Shown: positions 53,253 through 62,683, counted from the first letter of the stretch. The stretch is DNA of 64,000 nucleotides from Treponema sp. UBA792 (GCA_002296965.1 DBIW01000020.1:1-64000), one strand, 5' to 3'. Notes: generated by a model not told the origin, from the sequence alone. Made by a program: numbers and translations.

Positions 53253-54374
53253 TCATCTTGCGGCGGAGACAGTCTCCGCGACAGCATCCAGGGTGGTCCG
53301 GACTGTTTTCTCCCAGCTGAATTCCGCGGCGCGCTCAAGCCCCGCCGAGACCATGCGCTCCCGCAGCACGGGATCCGTCACCACCTTCTCCATGCACTCC
53401 GCCATCTCATCAACATTGTCCGAATCAAAATAAAGCGGCACATCGCCTCCGATTTCCGGAAGCGCGCCGGAAGATGAACAGATGACAGGAATTCCGCAGG
53501 CCATAGACTCCAGGACAGGAAGCCCCACGCCTTCATTGACGGACGGAAAAACGCACGCATCCGCCCCCGCATACAGCTGCGGAAAGCTCTCATGCGGAAA
53601 ATAGCCTGTAAGGAAAATATCGCTCGCGGCAGGAGACTCGAACGCCGCGCGGTGCACGGACTCCGTATACGCGCCGCCGCTCCCCGACAGCACAAGCCTG
53701 TGCGGAAGTCCGGTCCTGCTCTTGAACAGGGAGAATGCCCTTATCAGCTCAAGATGTTTCTTCTCAGGACCGGCAAGCCTTGAGCCGTATATGAAATACG
53801 GCCGCTTTATGGCGAACGGCTTTATCTCCACGACATCCGTATCCGCCTCCATGGAGGGATAGAACAGCTTGTGATCTATTCCGTTGTGAATCACCGAAAT
53901 CCTGTTTCCGTCGATCCCAAGGGAGACAAGGTCGTTCTTTATGAATTCCGAGGCGGCTATTATCTTCTCCGCCTTCACGAGTCCCCTTCTAAGCTGAAAG
54001 CGGTACATCCTGTCATGCCATGCCGGAGACGAGGATATTATGCTATTCGCGATTACGATTCCCGGACGCCTGAACGACACGGGCACGACTTTCTCCGCCG
54101 CCGGATAGAGCACTGCGTCATAGCCGCTCCTGGCCGTAAACTTTCCCGCTCCGAAAAGATGCCACAGGCGCTCCGCCTCAAGGCTGTCTGGAACATTCGC
54201 GGAGACAAAGGGAATATCCCTGTCTCCGGAATAAGTGTATCTGTCAATCTCTGATCCGAACAGACCGAACGAGAATTCACCGTCATCCGGAATGTTGGCG
54301 ATAAAATTCAATATATATGCGCCCAGTCCGGACCGCGCATGGTCGCAGCCGAATGTGTCGATTCCGATTTTCAT
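53253..54374 (-). CDS. Glycosyltransferase family 4 (GT-B fold)
   Basis: This protein of about 373 residues begins MKIGIDTFGCDHARSGLGAYI, a GT-B start with a glycine-rich donor loop. The C-terminal half has FIYGSRLAGPEKKHLELIRAF and the diagnostic SVNEGVGLPVLESMACGIPVICSSSGALPEI, with the conserved ExGxxxxE that binds the donor ribose or phosphate. It probably transfers a sugar from a nucleotide donor to a glycan or glycolipid. The start at 54374 follows TATAAT ending seven bases upstream; a TTG two codons earlier is the alternative. It diverges from the helicase gene. Confidence 0.9.
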   Translation of the reverse strand: MKIGIDTFGCDHARSGLGAYILNFIANIPDDGEFSFGLFGSEIDRYTYSGDRDIPFVSANVPDSLEAERLWHLFGAGKFTARSGYDAVLYPAAEKVVPVSFRRPGIVIANSIISSSPAWHDRMYRFQLRRGLVKAEKIIAASEFIKNDLVSLGIDGNRISVIHNGIDHKLFYPSMEADTDVVEIKPFAIKRPYFIYGSRLAGPEKKHLELIRAFSLFKSRTGLPHRLVLSGSGGAYTESVHRAAFESPAASDIFLTGYFPHESFPQLYAGADACVFPSVNEGVGLPVLESMACGIPVICSSSGALPEIGGDVPLYFDSDNVDEMAECMEKVVTDPVLRERMVSAGLERAAEFSWEKTVRTTLDAVAETVSAAR

Positions 54375-54381
54375 GCGCAAA

Positions 54382-54414
54382 ATTATAGCAGATTTATGCG
54401 CCGTGTGCTATACT
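54382..54414. promoter_or_regulatory. Divergent pair of near-leaderless promoters
   Basis: TATAAT on the minus strand (complement of 54382-54387) ends seven bases before the glycosyltransferase ATG at 54374. TATACT on the plus strand (54409-54414) ends nine bases before the helicase ATG at 54424. No Shine-Dalgarno sequence is seen. Confidence 0.55.
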
Positions 54415-54423
54415 GAGCCGATT

Positions 54424-55554
54424 ATGGAACAGACTGACATTTTCTCACTTCTTCCGGAGCAGACACAGGCAAAAATCGCGGCGCTCGGAATAAAGGAACC
54501 CACGGCAGTGCAGCGCAGGGTTTTTCCGCTGATAGACGGAGGCGCGGATATCCTGTTCCAGTCCGAGACGGGAACGGGGAAAACGTTCGCATATATGCTT
54601 CCGCTCGCCGGAAAACTTGAGAGGAACGGCGACAAGACATCCGTAAAAATTCTGATAGCCGCGCCGACATTCGAGCTTGCATCCCAGATAAATTCCGCGG
54701 CGAAGCAGATTTCCGGACGCAGGACAGCGCTTTTCATAGGAGGAGCGCCGATACGCCGGCAGATAGAGGCTCTCAAGGAGAAACCGCAGATTGTCATCGG
54801 AACACCGGCAAGGCTCGTGGAGCTTGCCCACCTGAAAAAACTCAAGCTGCCTGAGCTGACCGCCGTCGTGCTTGATGAGGCGGACAGGCTCGTGCGCCGT
54901 GAATCCGCGGACGACACAAGGGAGCTTCTGCGGCTGGCCGGAAACGCGCAGAAGATAGCCTGTTCAGCCACGATAACCGCGCAGACAAGAAAATTCTTTC
55001 CCGGAGCGGAGACGGTGATAATGCCGCCGGAGAATGTGCTTGCAGGAAACATAACGCACTGGGCATTCTATTCGGAGCGCAGGGATAAAATCGACACGCT
55101 CCGCAGGTTCATCGCGGCGGAAAATCCGGCGAAGCTCCTCGTGTTCACCTCACGCCCCGATCAGGTCGAGAACATAAGATCAAAGCTCGCATTCAGAAAA
55201 ATCCGGTGCGACGCGCTCCACTCAAAATCAGGAAGCCAGGAAAGGAAGACCTCCATGGATAGATTCCGCAGCGGAAAGACGGCAATACTGATAACAAGCG
55301 ATCTTGCGGCCCGCGGGCTTGATATTCCCGGCATAACGCACATCGTGCAGATGGATCTTCCCGACGACGAGGATTTTTTTGTCCACAGAAGCGGACGGAC
55401 GGCAAGAGCGGGAGCGACGGGCATAAACGCCGTAATCGGAGATGAATTCGAGCTGAGAAGACTGGCCGCCCTTGAGAAAAGGCTCGGAATAAAAATATAC
55501 CCCAAGCAGATTTTTCATGGAGAAGTCACGGCGCCGCAGCAGGGCGATGACTGA
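54424..55554 (+). CDS. DEAD-box RNA helicase
   Basis: This protein of about 376 residues has all helicase motifs: the Q-motif region (EPTAVQRRVFPLI), motif I ETGTGKT, motif Ia (APTFELASQI), motif II VLDEADRL, motif III SATIT, and in the second domain HRSGRTARAG. There is no long C-terminal extension, so it is a minimal helicase and the RNA target is open. The start at 54424 is placed by the leaderless -10 box; a much longer frame upstream overlaps the divergent glycosyltransferase gene and is not real. Confidence 0.92.
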   Translation: MEQTDIFSLLPEQTQAKIAALGIKEPTAVQRRVFPLIDGGADILFQSETGTGKTFAYMLPLAGKLERNGDKTSVKILIAAPTFELASQINSAAKQISGRRTALFIGGAPIRRQIEALKEKPQIVIGTPARLVELAHLKKLKLPELTAVVLDEADRLVRRESADDTRELLRLAGNAQKIACSATITAQTRKFFPGAETVIMPPENVLAGNITHWAFYSERRDKIDTLRRFIAAENPAKLLVFTSRPDQVENIRSKLAFRKIRCDALHSKSGSQERKTSMDRFRSGKTAILITSDLAARGLDIPGITHIVQMDLPDDEDFFVHRSGRTARAGATGINAVIGDEFELRRLAALEKRLGIKIYPKQIFHGEVTAPQQGDD

Positions 55555-55586
55555 CGGCCGTCGCCTGACGCGGATTCATTTTGACA

Positions 55587-55615
55587 TTGATATGACAGGG
55601 GCAAATCACTATAAT
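55587..55615 (+). promoter_or_regulatory. smc promoter
   Basis: TTGATA (55587-55592), a 17-base spacer and a perfect TATAAT (55610-55615) lie upstream of smc. The leader is about 30 bases and carries GAGGG before the GTG start, in contrast to the leaderless genes nearby. Confidence 0.7.
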
Positions 55616-55650
55616 AGTACAGATTATTTATTTGATTAAACGAGGGTTCT

Positions 55651-58593
55651 GTGTTCTTAAAATGTCTTGACATCTACGGTTTCAAATCATTCGCAGACCG
55701 TACCCATATTGATTTTTCAGAAGGAATCACCGCGCTTCTCGGTCCGAACGGCTGCGGAAAAAGCAATGTAGTCGACGCGATAAAATGGGTTCTTGCAGAG
55801 AACAAGTCAAAGAATCTGCGCGCCGCAAAAATGGAGGACGTCATATTCGGAGGAACGGAACGGCGTCCGGCGATGAATACCGCGGAAGTCACGCTTACCC
55901 TCAGCAACGACAACGGGCTTCTTCCTCTTGACGAGTCGGAAATCGCGATAAAAAGAAGGCTCTACCGTTCAGGCGATCAGGAATACTTCATCAACAACCG
56001 CCATGCCGGACCGTCCGAAATCCGGAGGCTCTTCCTTGACACCGGAGTCGGAAAGGCGGCCTACTCGATAATGGAACAGGGAAAAATAGACCTGATTCTG
56101 TCGAACAAGCCGGAGGAGCGCCGTTATCTGTTCGAGGAGGCGGCGGGCATAAGCCGGAGCAAGGCGGAATGCGCGGAGGCGGAACGCGAGCTTGAGCGGA
56201 CACGCATAAACATGCAGCAGATAGAGATCGCGCTCACCGAAATAAAGCGGCAGTATGACACGCTCAAAATCCAGTCGGAAAAGACGATAAAATACAGGAA
56301 ATTCAAGGACGAAATATACGAATGTGAGCTGGACCTGACACTGCTCAGGCTGAAATCCTTTGTGCAGGACAAATCGCGGCACGAGGAGGAGCTGAAGAAC
56401 GTGCAGGAGAAACGCGACAGGGTCCGCCGTGAGATCGAGGAGATCAACAACACGATTTCGGAGAACATGGACAAGGTCAAGTCCATGCAGGATGAGCTTT
56501 ATTCCAAACAGGCGGAGCTTCTCGGAATCGGAAAGGAGAAAAACGGAAAGCTTGACCTCGTCAAGCAGTTCAACACGCGCGCGGCCGAGCTGAAGGAAAA
56601 AATCAGCAGCCTCGAAATCAGAAAGACCGCGGTTCAGGAACGGATGGACACGCTTCAGGAGGAGATTGACGAGCAGAAGGCGGCTCTTCATGCGAAGACG
56701 AAGCAGCTTGACGACGTGACGGCCAACATCGCCTCATTCGAGGAGAACATCAGGACAGCAGGCTCCAGAATAACCGACAACGAGAGGAACGCGGCTGAAT
56801 ACAGGAGCAGAATATCGGAGCTGTCAGAAAGCTACGAGCGGATGCAGAAGGAGCTTGCGGAAATAACCGAGGACATAGCGGCGAAACTTGACAGCCGCCT
56901 GAGGGACGCGGGATTCTCCGAAAGCGCGATGAGGACAGCAAAGGAGAGTCTGGACACGACTATAGGAAAGCTCCGGGTCTTTGTGGACGGACGCAGGAAC
57001 ATATTCTCCGACTTTGCCGGAAAAACATCCCCCTCGCTGCAGGATGCGGTTGCGGCCGTAAAGGAGGCTTCCGAGGCATTCGCAAGGACAGCTGAATATA
57101 TAGAAAAGCTCGAAAGCGACATCTCCTCATACATAGAATCATCACCCTCGTTTCTGACGGAATTCCTCTCGCCCGAAGGAATCATGACCCGAAAGAGGGC
57201 GATTGACGCCAAGCTTGAGGAAAACAGGAAAACGGTTGACGGAATAAATTCAGAAATAGAGAGGCTGGCCTCCGAAAATTCCGGACTGACGGAGAAAATC
57301 TCCGAATACAGGGAGACGCTCGGCCGGCTGAAGATAAATCAGGTCAAGATGCAGGAGCAGATCTCGGCGGCAAGGCAGCAGACCGTGACGCTTGAGCGGA
57401 CACTCACATCCGAACAGAATTCCCTCCGCGACATTGAGGACGAGCTTTATAGCGAATCAAAACGTGCGGACGAGCTGAATGACAGCATAATCGCCGTCCA
57501 GGATGAGCTCGCCGAAATAGAATACCGCGGAAAGAAGCTTGCCGACGAGCTGAACAGGCTCGACGGGGAGATTGCGGAATGCAACAAGAGCGTGTCGGGA
57601 AAAAGCGATGCCCTTTCACGCAGACAGGATGAACAGCGCAGATACCAGGAACAGTACGAAAGGCTCACGCTCTCGCTCAATTCCGCGGACAACGACATAA
57701 AGAACATAAAGCAGAATTTCCAGGACCAGTACTCCAGGGATCTGATGGAATTCGAGGAGCGGATGTATAAAATCACCCGGCAGGCCGCGGATCTTAGGGA
57801 GGAGCTGGCCGCCGCTAAAGAGAATTTCAGGCAGCTTGGCTCGGTGAACCTTATGGCTCCTGAGGAATTCCAGGAAGTGAAGGAACGCTACGAGCGCCAG
57901 AAGGTGAACTATGAGGATACGGAGAAGAGCCTCCAGAATCTGCTGCGGGTATCCGAAGAGATCAAGGCGAAGTCATCCGATATGTTCCTTGAGACATACA
58001 ACCAGATAAAGAAGAATTTCCACAATATGTTCAGAAGGCTTTTCAACGGCGGACGGGCCGAGCTGAAGCTTGTGGATCCCAAGAACATTCTGACAAGCGG
58101 AATCGACATTCTGGCGCAGCCTCCGGGAAAGAAGCTTGAGAGCATCGCGCTGCTTTCGGGCGGAGAAAAGACCATGACTGCTGTGGCGCTTCTGTTCGCG
58201 ACATATCAGGTGCGTCCGTCCCCGTTCTGCCTGCTTGACGAGATAGACGCGGCTCTTGACGACAAGAACGTCTCAAGTTTTGTGACTACGCTGGAATCGT
58301 TCGCAAATGTCAGTCAGTATATTGTGATAACCCACAACAAGAAGACCGTAATGGGCGCTGGAACAATGCTCGGAGTTACCATGGAAGAATCCGGAGTCAG
58401 CAAGATAATCGCGCTCAGACTGGACAGGGACATAAAGCTTGGAGCTGCGGTTGACCGCGGAACCGATGAATTCAAGGAGGAGGACGTACCGCCTGAGGAA
58501 GGCGTGTATGTGCCGCCGCGGCCGCCCAAGAGGATTCACAATCCCGACGGAACAGTTACGGATCCCGTGGCGGAGAACGGCGGTAACAGCTGA
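55651..58593 (+). CDS. smc: Chromosome segregation protein SMC with atypical middle
   Basis: SMC condenses and segregates the chromosome with ScpA and ScpB. This 980-residue protein has the N-terminal ATPase part (GPNGCGKSNVVDAIKWVL), two long coiled coils (roughly 170-400 and 520-830), and the C-terminal part with the ABC signature LLSGGEKTMTA and Walker B FCLLDEIDAALDD. It is shorter than the usual 1150-1200 residues. The centre (about 405-520) lacks the glycine-rich pattern of an SMC hinge. The start codon is GTG at 55651 behind GAGGG. Three envelope-type genes follow without gaps. Confidence 0.93.
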   Translation: MFLKCLDIYGFKSFADRTHIDFSEGITALLGPNGCGKSNVVDAIKWVLAENKSKNLRAAKMEDVIFGGTERRPAMNTAEVTLTLSNDNGLLPLDESEIAIKRRLYRSGDQEYFINNRHAGPSEIRRLFLDTGVGKAAYSIMEQGKIDLILSNKPEERRYLFEEAAGISRSKAECAEAERELERTRINMQQIEIALTEIKRQYDTLKIQSEKTIKYRKFKDEIYECELDLTLLRLKSFVQDKSRHEEELKNVQEKRDRVRREIEEINNTISENMDKVKSMQDELYSKQAELLGIGKEKNGKLDLVKQFNTRAAELKEKISSLEIRKTAVQERMDTLQEEIDEQKAALHAKTKQLDDVTANIASFEENIRTAGSRITDNERNAAEYRSRISELSESYERMQKELAEITEDIAAKLDSRLRDAGFSESAMRTAKESLDTTIGKLRVFVDGRRNIFSDFAGKTSPSLQDAVAAVKEASEAFARTAEYIEKLESDISSYIESSPSFLTEFLSPEGIMTRKRAIDAKLEENRKTVDGINSEIERLASENSGLTEKISEYRETLGRLKINQVKMQEQISAARQQTVTLERTLTSEQNSLRDIEDELYSESKRADELNDSIIAVQDELAEIEYRGKKLADELNRLDGEIAECNKSVSGKSDALSRRQDEQRRYQEQYERLTLSLNSADNDIKNIKQNFQDQYSRDLMEFEERMYKITRQAADLREELAAAKENFRQLGSVNLMAPEEFQEVKERYERQKVNYEDTEKSLQNLLRVSEEIKAKSSDMFLETYNQIKKNFHNMFRRLFNGGRAELKLVDPKNILTSGIDILAQPPGKKLESIALLSGGEKTMTAVALLFATYQVRPSPFCLLDEIDAALDDKNVSSFVTTLESFANVSQYIVITHNKKTVMGAGTMLGVTMEESGVSKIIALRLDRDIKLGAAVDRGTDEFKEEDVPPEEGVYVPPRPPKRIHNPDGTVTDPVAENGGNS

Positions 58594-58595
58594 AA

Positions 58596-58985
58596 ATGAT
58601 GGATTTCAATGAATTCAGGAACAAAGCGGCGAAAAAGGCGGATTCCGTTTTTGAGGCCGCAGTAACATTCGTGCAGGAACACATGAAGCTCTCCCTTGCC
58701 GCAGCCGCGCTCTGCGTAGCGGTGCTTGTGCTTATCATAATCCTGTCGGACAGGCCCTCCTCCAAAACGGAGCCGGAACACAGGCCGCCGGTCGTTACGG
58801 AGCAGCTGGTTCCGCCCGACGGCCCGGAAATTCCCGGAGGCTACACAATAATCCGGCAGAAAAAGGACAGCTGGACGGAAGAGGAGACCTCATCATGGTT
58901 CACGTCTCCGTCCGAAAAGGAAATCGATTCGCTCGGCAGGACAAATGACAACATCATATCAGGAATAACAGGAGCCGCACCGTGA
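58596..58985 (+). CDS. Single-pass membrane protein of unknown function
   Basis: This 129-residue protein has an amphipathic N-terminus, one membrane segment (about 32-50, LSLAAAALCVAVLVLIIIL) and a Pro-rich then acidic tail (about 52-129) probably outside the cytoplasm. No family is recognised. It begins two bases after the smc stop and overlaps the lipoprotein gene by four bases (GTGA), so these genes are translationally coupled. Confidence 0.6.
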   Translation: MMDFNEFRNKAAKKADSVFEAAVTFVQEHMKLSLAAAALCVAVLVLIIILSDRPSSKTEPEHRPPVVTEQLVPPDGPEIPGGYTIIRQKKDSWTEEETSSWFTSPSEKEIDSLGRTNDNIISGITGAAP

Positions 58986-60529
58986 GAAAGAACGTCATAT
59001 TTCCTATATTCGCGCTGACCGCGATTCTGTTCTCCTGCGCATCATCACCGGAAGCGGATTCGCCCCGGATTCCGCAGGAGCAGCGGAATGAACAGACAGC
59101 TCCGGTACCGCCGGAAACGGAGAATTCTGTTGCGACGGAAGCTCCGGAGAATGCAGCCCCGCCTGAACAGCCGGCGTCCGAAGAAACCGTTCCCGCGGAT
59201 GAAAGCGTACCCATACCCGAACCGGACAAAATCACAGAGCCTCAGGTGACTGACCTGCCGCCGCCAGACGAGAAACTCCCCGCGCCGCCGGAAGAGAGCA
59301 CGCCGGAGCAGGAAATACGCACAGAGCCGGTGGAAGAGCCGGAGCTTCCTGAGCTGCCGCAGGAAGAGACAAATCCCCAGGCGCAGGCGGAGGTGTACCC
59401 GGTTACGGAGGATGACATTCAGCCTCCGGACACGGACTCAGGCACGGAAATCACACGGCAGGATGACGAGTCCCGGAACGGAACTGACGAGGAGGATGTC
59501 ATATCGGTGGATGACGACGAGGAATCAGCCGATGCGCAGGAACCGGTTCCGGCCGGGGAGACTCCCGATGAGATGCCTGACATGATTACCGGAAATTCCG
59601 CGGATGAGCAGCCCGCGCCGTCCCGCAGCGTGAGCATAAATCCCGGCGAATATCTTGACATCGAGTATCCGGGCAGCGGATGGGTTTATCTCGGAAGCAC
59701 GGACGGCTCAAAAGGACTGACGTACTTCGGAAGAAAGCTCGGAACATCGGGAACTACATTCACCCTGCTTGCCGCGAAAGAGGGAACCAGTCTGCTGCAT
59801 TTCTACAGAACCGACGTCATCACCGGCAGATACATAGACGATTACATCGAAGTGTCGGTGGGCAAGGAGCGGACAAAAAAGCCCGGCAGCAGGATAAAGG
59901 CTCCTTCCTATGCGGATGCCGTACCGGAAAAGCCGGATATGGCCACGTCCTCCGGCACTGATTCAATACCGGAGGAACAGCCGCGGAGCGCCGGAGAAAA
60001 TCCGCCGGTCATCGTGGAGACCATATCTCCGGCACAGGACAAAGCCGCCGGCGGAAAAGGCGCGGATGCCCCCTCTCCCGCCGCGGCTGATGCAGTGGAG
60101 ACAGCACGGCCTGATACAGAATCCGGACATGAGGACATTACCGAACCGGAGACCAGCCGGAACGGTGAGGAAATCTCCGCGGAAGCCGCCGGACAGCCGG
60201 AATTCCGGAATGACGTTCCCACGGACAATCCATCGGACTCGGAATCCGGCCTTGACATGCTTGAAAACGCAAAAAAACTTTACGCGGCCGGTGACTATGC
60301 CGGAGCGAAAAATGAAGTCAGCCGTTTCCTTGCGTCCTCGACCGAAAGACGGGACGAGGCCCTGTTCCTGCTGGGGCAGACGCTTGAGGCGAAATCCGGG
60401 ATTCAGGACATAAAGGGCGCAGTGGACGCATACAGGACACTTGCGGAGGGCTTTCCGTCAAGCAGCCTCAGAACCGAGGCCTCAAGAAGGCTTGTCTACC
60501 TTTCAAGGTTCTACCTTGAGGCACGTTAG
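58982..60529 (+). CDS. Acidic lipoprotein with C-terminal TPR-like region
   Basis: This 515-residue protein starts with GTG and carries a lipoprotein signal (FALTAILFSC, Cys19). Residues about 20-210 are rich in Pro, Glu and Asp, and probably disordered. A folded module (about 218-300, VSINPGEYLDIEYPGSGWVYLGS) follows, then a second disordered stretch. The end (about 420-515) has repeats of the TPR type (AKKLYAAGDYAGAKNEVSRFL, then DEALFLLGQTLEAK) as in YbgF/BamD-like proteins. It is probably an envelope scaffold. The make-up resembles the SPOR protein at 20380-22290. Confidence 0.72.
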   Translation: MRKNVIFPIFALTAILFSCASSPEADSPRIPQEQRNEQTAPVPPETENSVATEAPENAAPPEQPASEETVPADESVPIPEPDKITEPQVTDLPPPDEKLPAPPEESTPEQEIRTEPVEEPELPELPQEETNPQAQAEVYPVTEDDIQPPDTDSGTEITRQDDESRNGTDEEDVISVDDDEESADAQEPVPAGETPDEMPDMITGNSADEQPAPSRSVSINPGEYLDIEYPGSGWVYLGSTDGSKGLTYFGRKLGTSGTTFTLLAAKEGTSLLHFYRTDVITGRYIDDYIEVSVGKERTKKPGSRIKAPSYADAVPEKPDMATSSGTDSIPEEQPRSAGENPPVIVETISPAQDKAAGGKGADAPSPAAADAVETARPDTESGHEDITEPETSRNGEEISAEAAGQPEFRNDVPTDNPSDSESGLDMLENAKKLYAAGDYAGAKNEVSRFLASSTERRDEALFLLGQTLEAKSGIQDIKGAVDAYRTLAEGFPSSSLRTEASRRLVYLSRFYLEAR

Positions 60530-60555
60530 GAAATTCTATCGGACAAAAGATAATT

Positions 60556-61275
60556 TTGGAGGATTTTATGGGATATTTTGGAAAGATTGCGGCTGCCATG
60601 CTGTCCGCCGCAGTTCTCGCATCATGTACGGTGAACAAGCCGGCCGAGCCTGAAAGGACAATCACCGTGTCAGGTACCGGAAGCGTCTCCGTAAAACCGG
60701 ACCAGACCTCGCTGATGTTCTCCGTCAGGACTACGGAATGGAACGTGAACACCGCCGCGGAAAGGAACGCGTCCATAACGGAAAAGGTTCTTGCCGCGGT
60801 AAAGGAAGAAGGAATCGATGCTTCGGATCTTGCCACCTACGACTACAGAATCACACAGGACACTTACCGCGAGAACGGACGTGACTGGCCGGGCCGCTAT
60901 ACAGTCGCGAATTCCGTCTCGGTGCTGATAAGGAATCCGGAGATAACGGGAAAGGTGATAGACGTGGCGGTCAAGAACGGAGCTAACTGCCTCACGCTGT
61001 CGTCATTCGACTACTCACTTTCGGACACTACAAGCGTAATGAGGCAGGCCCGGACGCTTGCGGTTCAGAACGCGCAGGATGCGGCCGCCCTTATCGCGGG
61101 CGCAAGCGGCTGCAAGATCGGAACCGTCATGGACATAAGGGAAAACGGAACCTCATCCGCAGCCGACGCCAGAGTCTACAAATCAGCGGCGTACACCAAC
61201 TCGCCGGTCACGCCGATCGAGGCCGGAACTGTATCCGTATCCTCATACGTGACGGTGACATATTCGCTCCAATAG
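60556..61275 (+). CDS. SIMPL domain (DUF541) lipoprotein
   Basis: This 239-residue protein has a lipoprotein-type signal (GKIAAAMLSAAVLASC, Cys near 19), so it is probably lipid-anchored. It has the SIMPL pattern: ITVSGTGSVSVKPDQTSLMFSVRT at the N-terminus, the NAERNASITEKV helix, later a NSVSVLIRNPE strand and a late VTVTYSLQ. SIMPL proteins sit in the envelope and have been tied to oxidative stress and signalling; the mechanism is unclear. A clear GGAGG site precedes the ATG. Confidence 0.88.
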   Translation: MEDFMGYFGKIAAAMLSAAVLASCTVNKPAEPERTITVSGTGSVSVKPDQTSLMFSVRTTEWNVNTAAERNASITEKVLAAVKEEGIDASDLATYDYRITQDTYRENGRDWPGRYTVANSVSVLIRNPEITGKVIDVAVKNGANCLTLSSFDYSLSDTTSVMRQARTLAVQNAQDAAALIAGASGCKIGTVMDIRENGTSSAADARVYKSAAYTNSPVTPIEAGTVSVSSYVTVTYSLQ

Positions 61276-61285
61276 CGGAGTATTC

Positions 61286-61338
61286 TACAGCGACAGGGAA
61301 AATCAATGTTTTCCAGCTGATTTTTATTTGGAGATAAA
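61286..61338 (+). other. Short gap with a weak hairpin before serS
   Basis: GGAAAA and TTTTCC form a six-base stem with a short loop, followed by a T-rich stretch (GATTTTTATTT). It could be a weak terminator for the SIMPL gene. The serS ribosome binding site (GGAGA) follows. Confidence 0.35.
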
Positions 61339-62622
61339 ATGCTTGACTATAAATTCATAAAAGACAACCTTGACGCGGTCAAGGCGAACATCAGGAACAG
61401 GAACATGACGGCGGATGCCGATCTTGTGGTGCAGCTGTATGACAGGAGAACCGCGCTCGTCACGGAGCTCCAGCAGCTCCAGCAGAAAAGGAACGAGAAC
61501 GCCAGAGCGATGAAGCAGAAGCTTGACGCAGAACAGCGCGGGGCGCTGATCGAGGCAGGAAAGGCGCTGAAGGAGAAAATCGCCGAGGTCGAGAAGGAAA
61601 GCTCAGAGACCGAGAGAAAGCTTGAGGAGGCGGCCCGCCAGATTCCGAACATGGTGCATCCGGATGCGCCGGTCGGAAAGCTGGACACGGAGAACCTTGA
61701 GGTGAAGAAAGTCGGAACTCCCAGAAAATTCGACTTTGAGCCGAAAGACCACGTGCAGCTCGGTGAGGAGCTCGACATCATCGACTTTGACCGCGGAACG
61801 AAAGTATCCGGACCGAAATTCTACTATCTAAAGAACGAGGCCGTATTTCTTGAGCAGGCGCTCATCATGTATGCTCTGAACACGCTCAGGAAACATGACT
61901 TCAAGATGTTCATAACACCGGATGTGGCGAAGGAGGACGTGCTGAAGGGCATAGGATTCAATCCGCGCGGCAACGAGTCGAACGTCTACACAATCGAGGA
62001 TGAGGGAACCTGTCTGGTCGCCACGGCGGAAATCACTCTCGGAGGCTACCATTCAGACGAGATTCTTGACAAGGCCAGCCTTCCCCTTTTCTACGGCGGG
62101 CTCTCCCACTGTTTCCGCAGAGAGGCAGGAGCCGCCGGACAGTTCAGCAAGGGACTCTACCGTGTGCACCAGTTTGACAAGGTGGAGATGTTTGTATACT
62201 CCACACCGGAGCAGTCCGACGTGATACATGAGAAGCTGAGGCTGATTGAGGAGGAGATTTTCACCGGACTCGGACTTCCGTTCCACGTGGTGGACACCTG
62301 CACCGGAGACCTCGGCGCGCCTGCATACAGAAAATGGGATCTTGAGGCATGGATGCCGGGAAGAAACGGCGGAGAATACGGCGAGGTGACATCAACCTCG
62401 AACTGCACAGACTACCAGGCCCGCAGGCTGAACATAAAATTCAGGGATGACGACGGAAAGAACAAGTATGTCCACACCCTGAACGGAACGGCGATTGCCG
62501 TGGGACGCGCGATGCTGGCTATCCTTGAGAACTACCAGAATGCGGACGGCTCCGTCTCAATTCCTGAGGTTCTTGTCCCCTACTGCGGATTCGACAGAAT
62601 TCTTCCGAAGGACAGAAAATAG
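61339..62622 (+). CDS. serS: Seryl-tRNA synthetase
   Basis: SerRS charges tRNA-Ser and tRNA-Sec. This 427-residue protein has the N-terminal coiled-coil arm (about 28-105), which grips the long variable arm of tRNA, and a class II catalytic core. Motif 2 is in SHCFRREAGAAG and motif 3 in LNGTAIAVGRAMLAILENYQ. The length matches the bacterial family. A GGAGA site precedes the ATG. Confidence 0.97.
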   Translation: MLDYKFIKDNLDAVKANIRNRNMTADADLVVQLYDRRTALVTELQQLQQKRNENARAMKQKLDAEQRGALIEAGKALKEKIAEVEKESSETERKLEEAARQIPNMVHPDAPVGKLDTENLEVKKVGTPRKFDFEPKDHVQLGEELDIIDFDRGTKVSGPKFYYLKNEAVFLEQALIMYALNTLRKHDFKMFITPDVAKEDVLKGIGFNPRGNESNVYTIEDEGTCLVATAEITLGGYHSDEILDKASLPLFYGGLSHCFRREAGAAGQFSKGLYRVHQFDKVEMFVYSTPEQSDVIHEKLRLIEEEIFTGLGLPFHVVDTCTGDLGAPAYRKWDLEAWMPGRNGGEYGEVTSTSNCTDYQARRLNIKFRDDDGKNKYVHTLNGTAIAVGRAMLAILENYQNADGSVSIPEVLVPYCGFDRILPKDRK

Positions 62623-62644
62623 AATTTCCTCTCCTCAGACGAAG

Positions 62645-62677
62645 CGGCCGCCGCGGGACTGTGTCCGGCGGCGGCCG
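62645..62677. terminator. Hairpin between convergent serS and pyk
   Basis: Perfect ten-base GC arms CGGCCGCCGC and GCGGCGGCCG enclose a 13-base loop between the two stops. No T-run follows on either strand, so its function as an intrinsic terminator is uncertain; it may block read-through or stabilise 3' ends. Confidence 0.5.
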
Positions 62678-62683
62678 TACCCG

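Noticed and set aside
54235..54423. 63-residue N-terminal extension of the DEAD-box helicase
   Set aside because: It overlaps the divergent glycosyltransferase gene and the two promoters, and is not similar to helicases.
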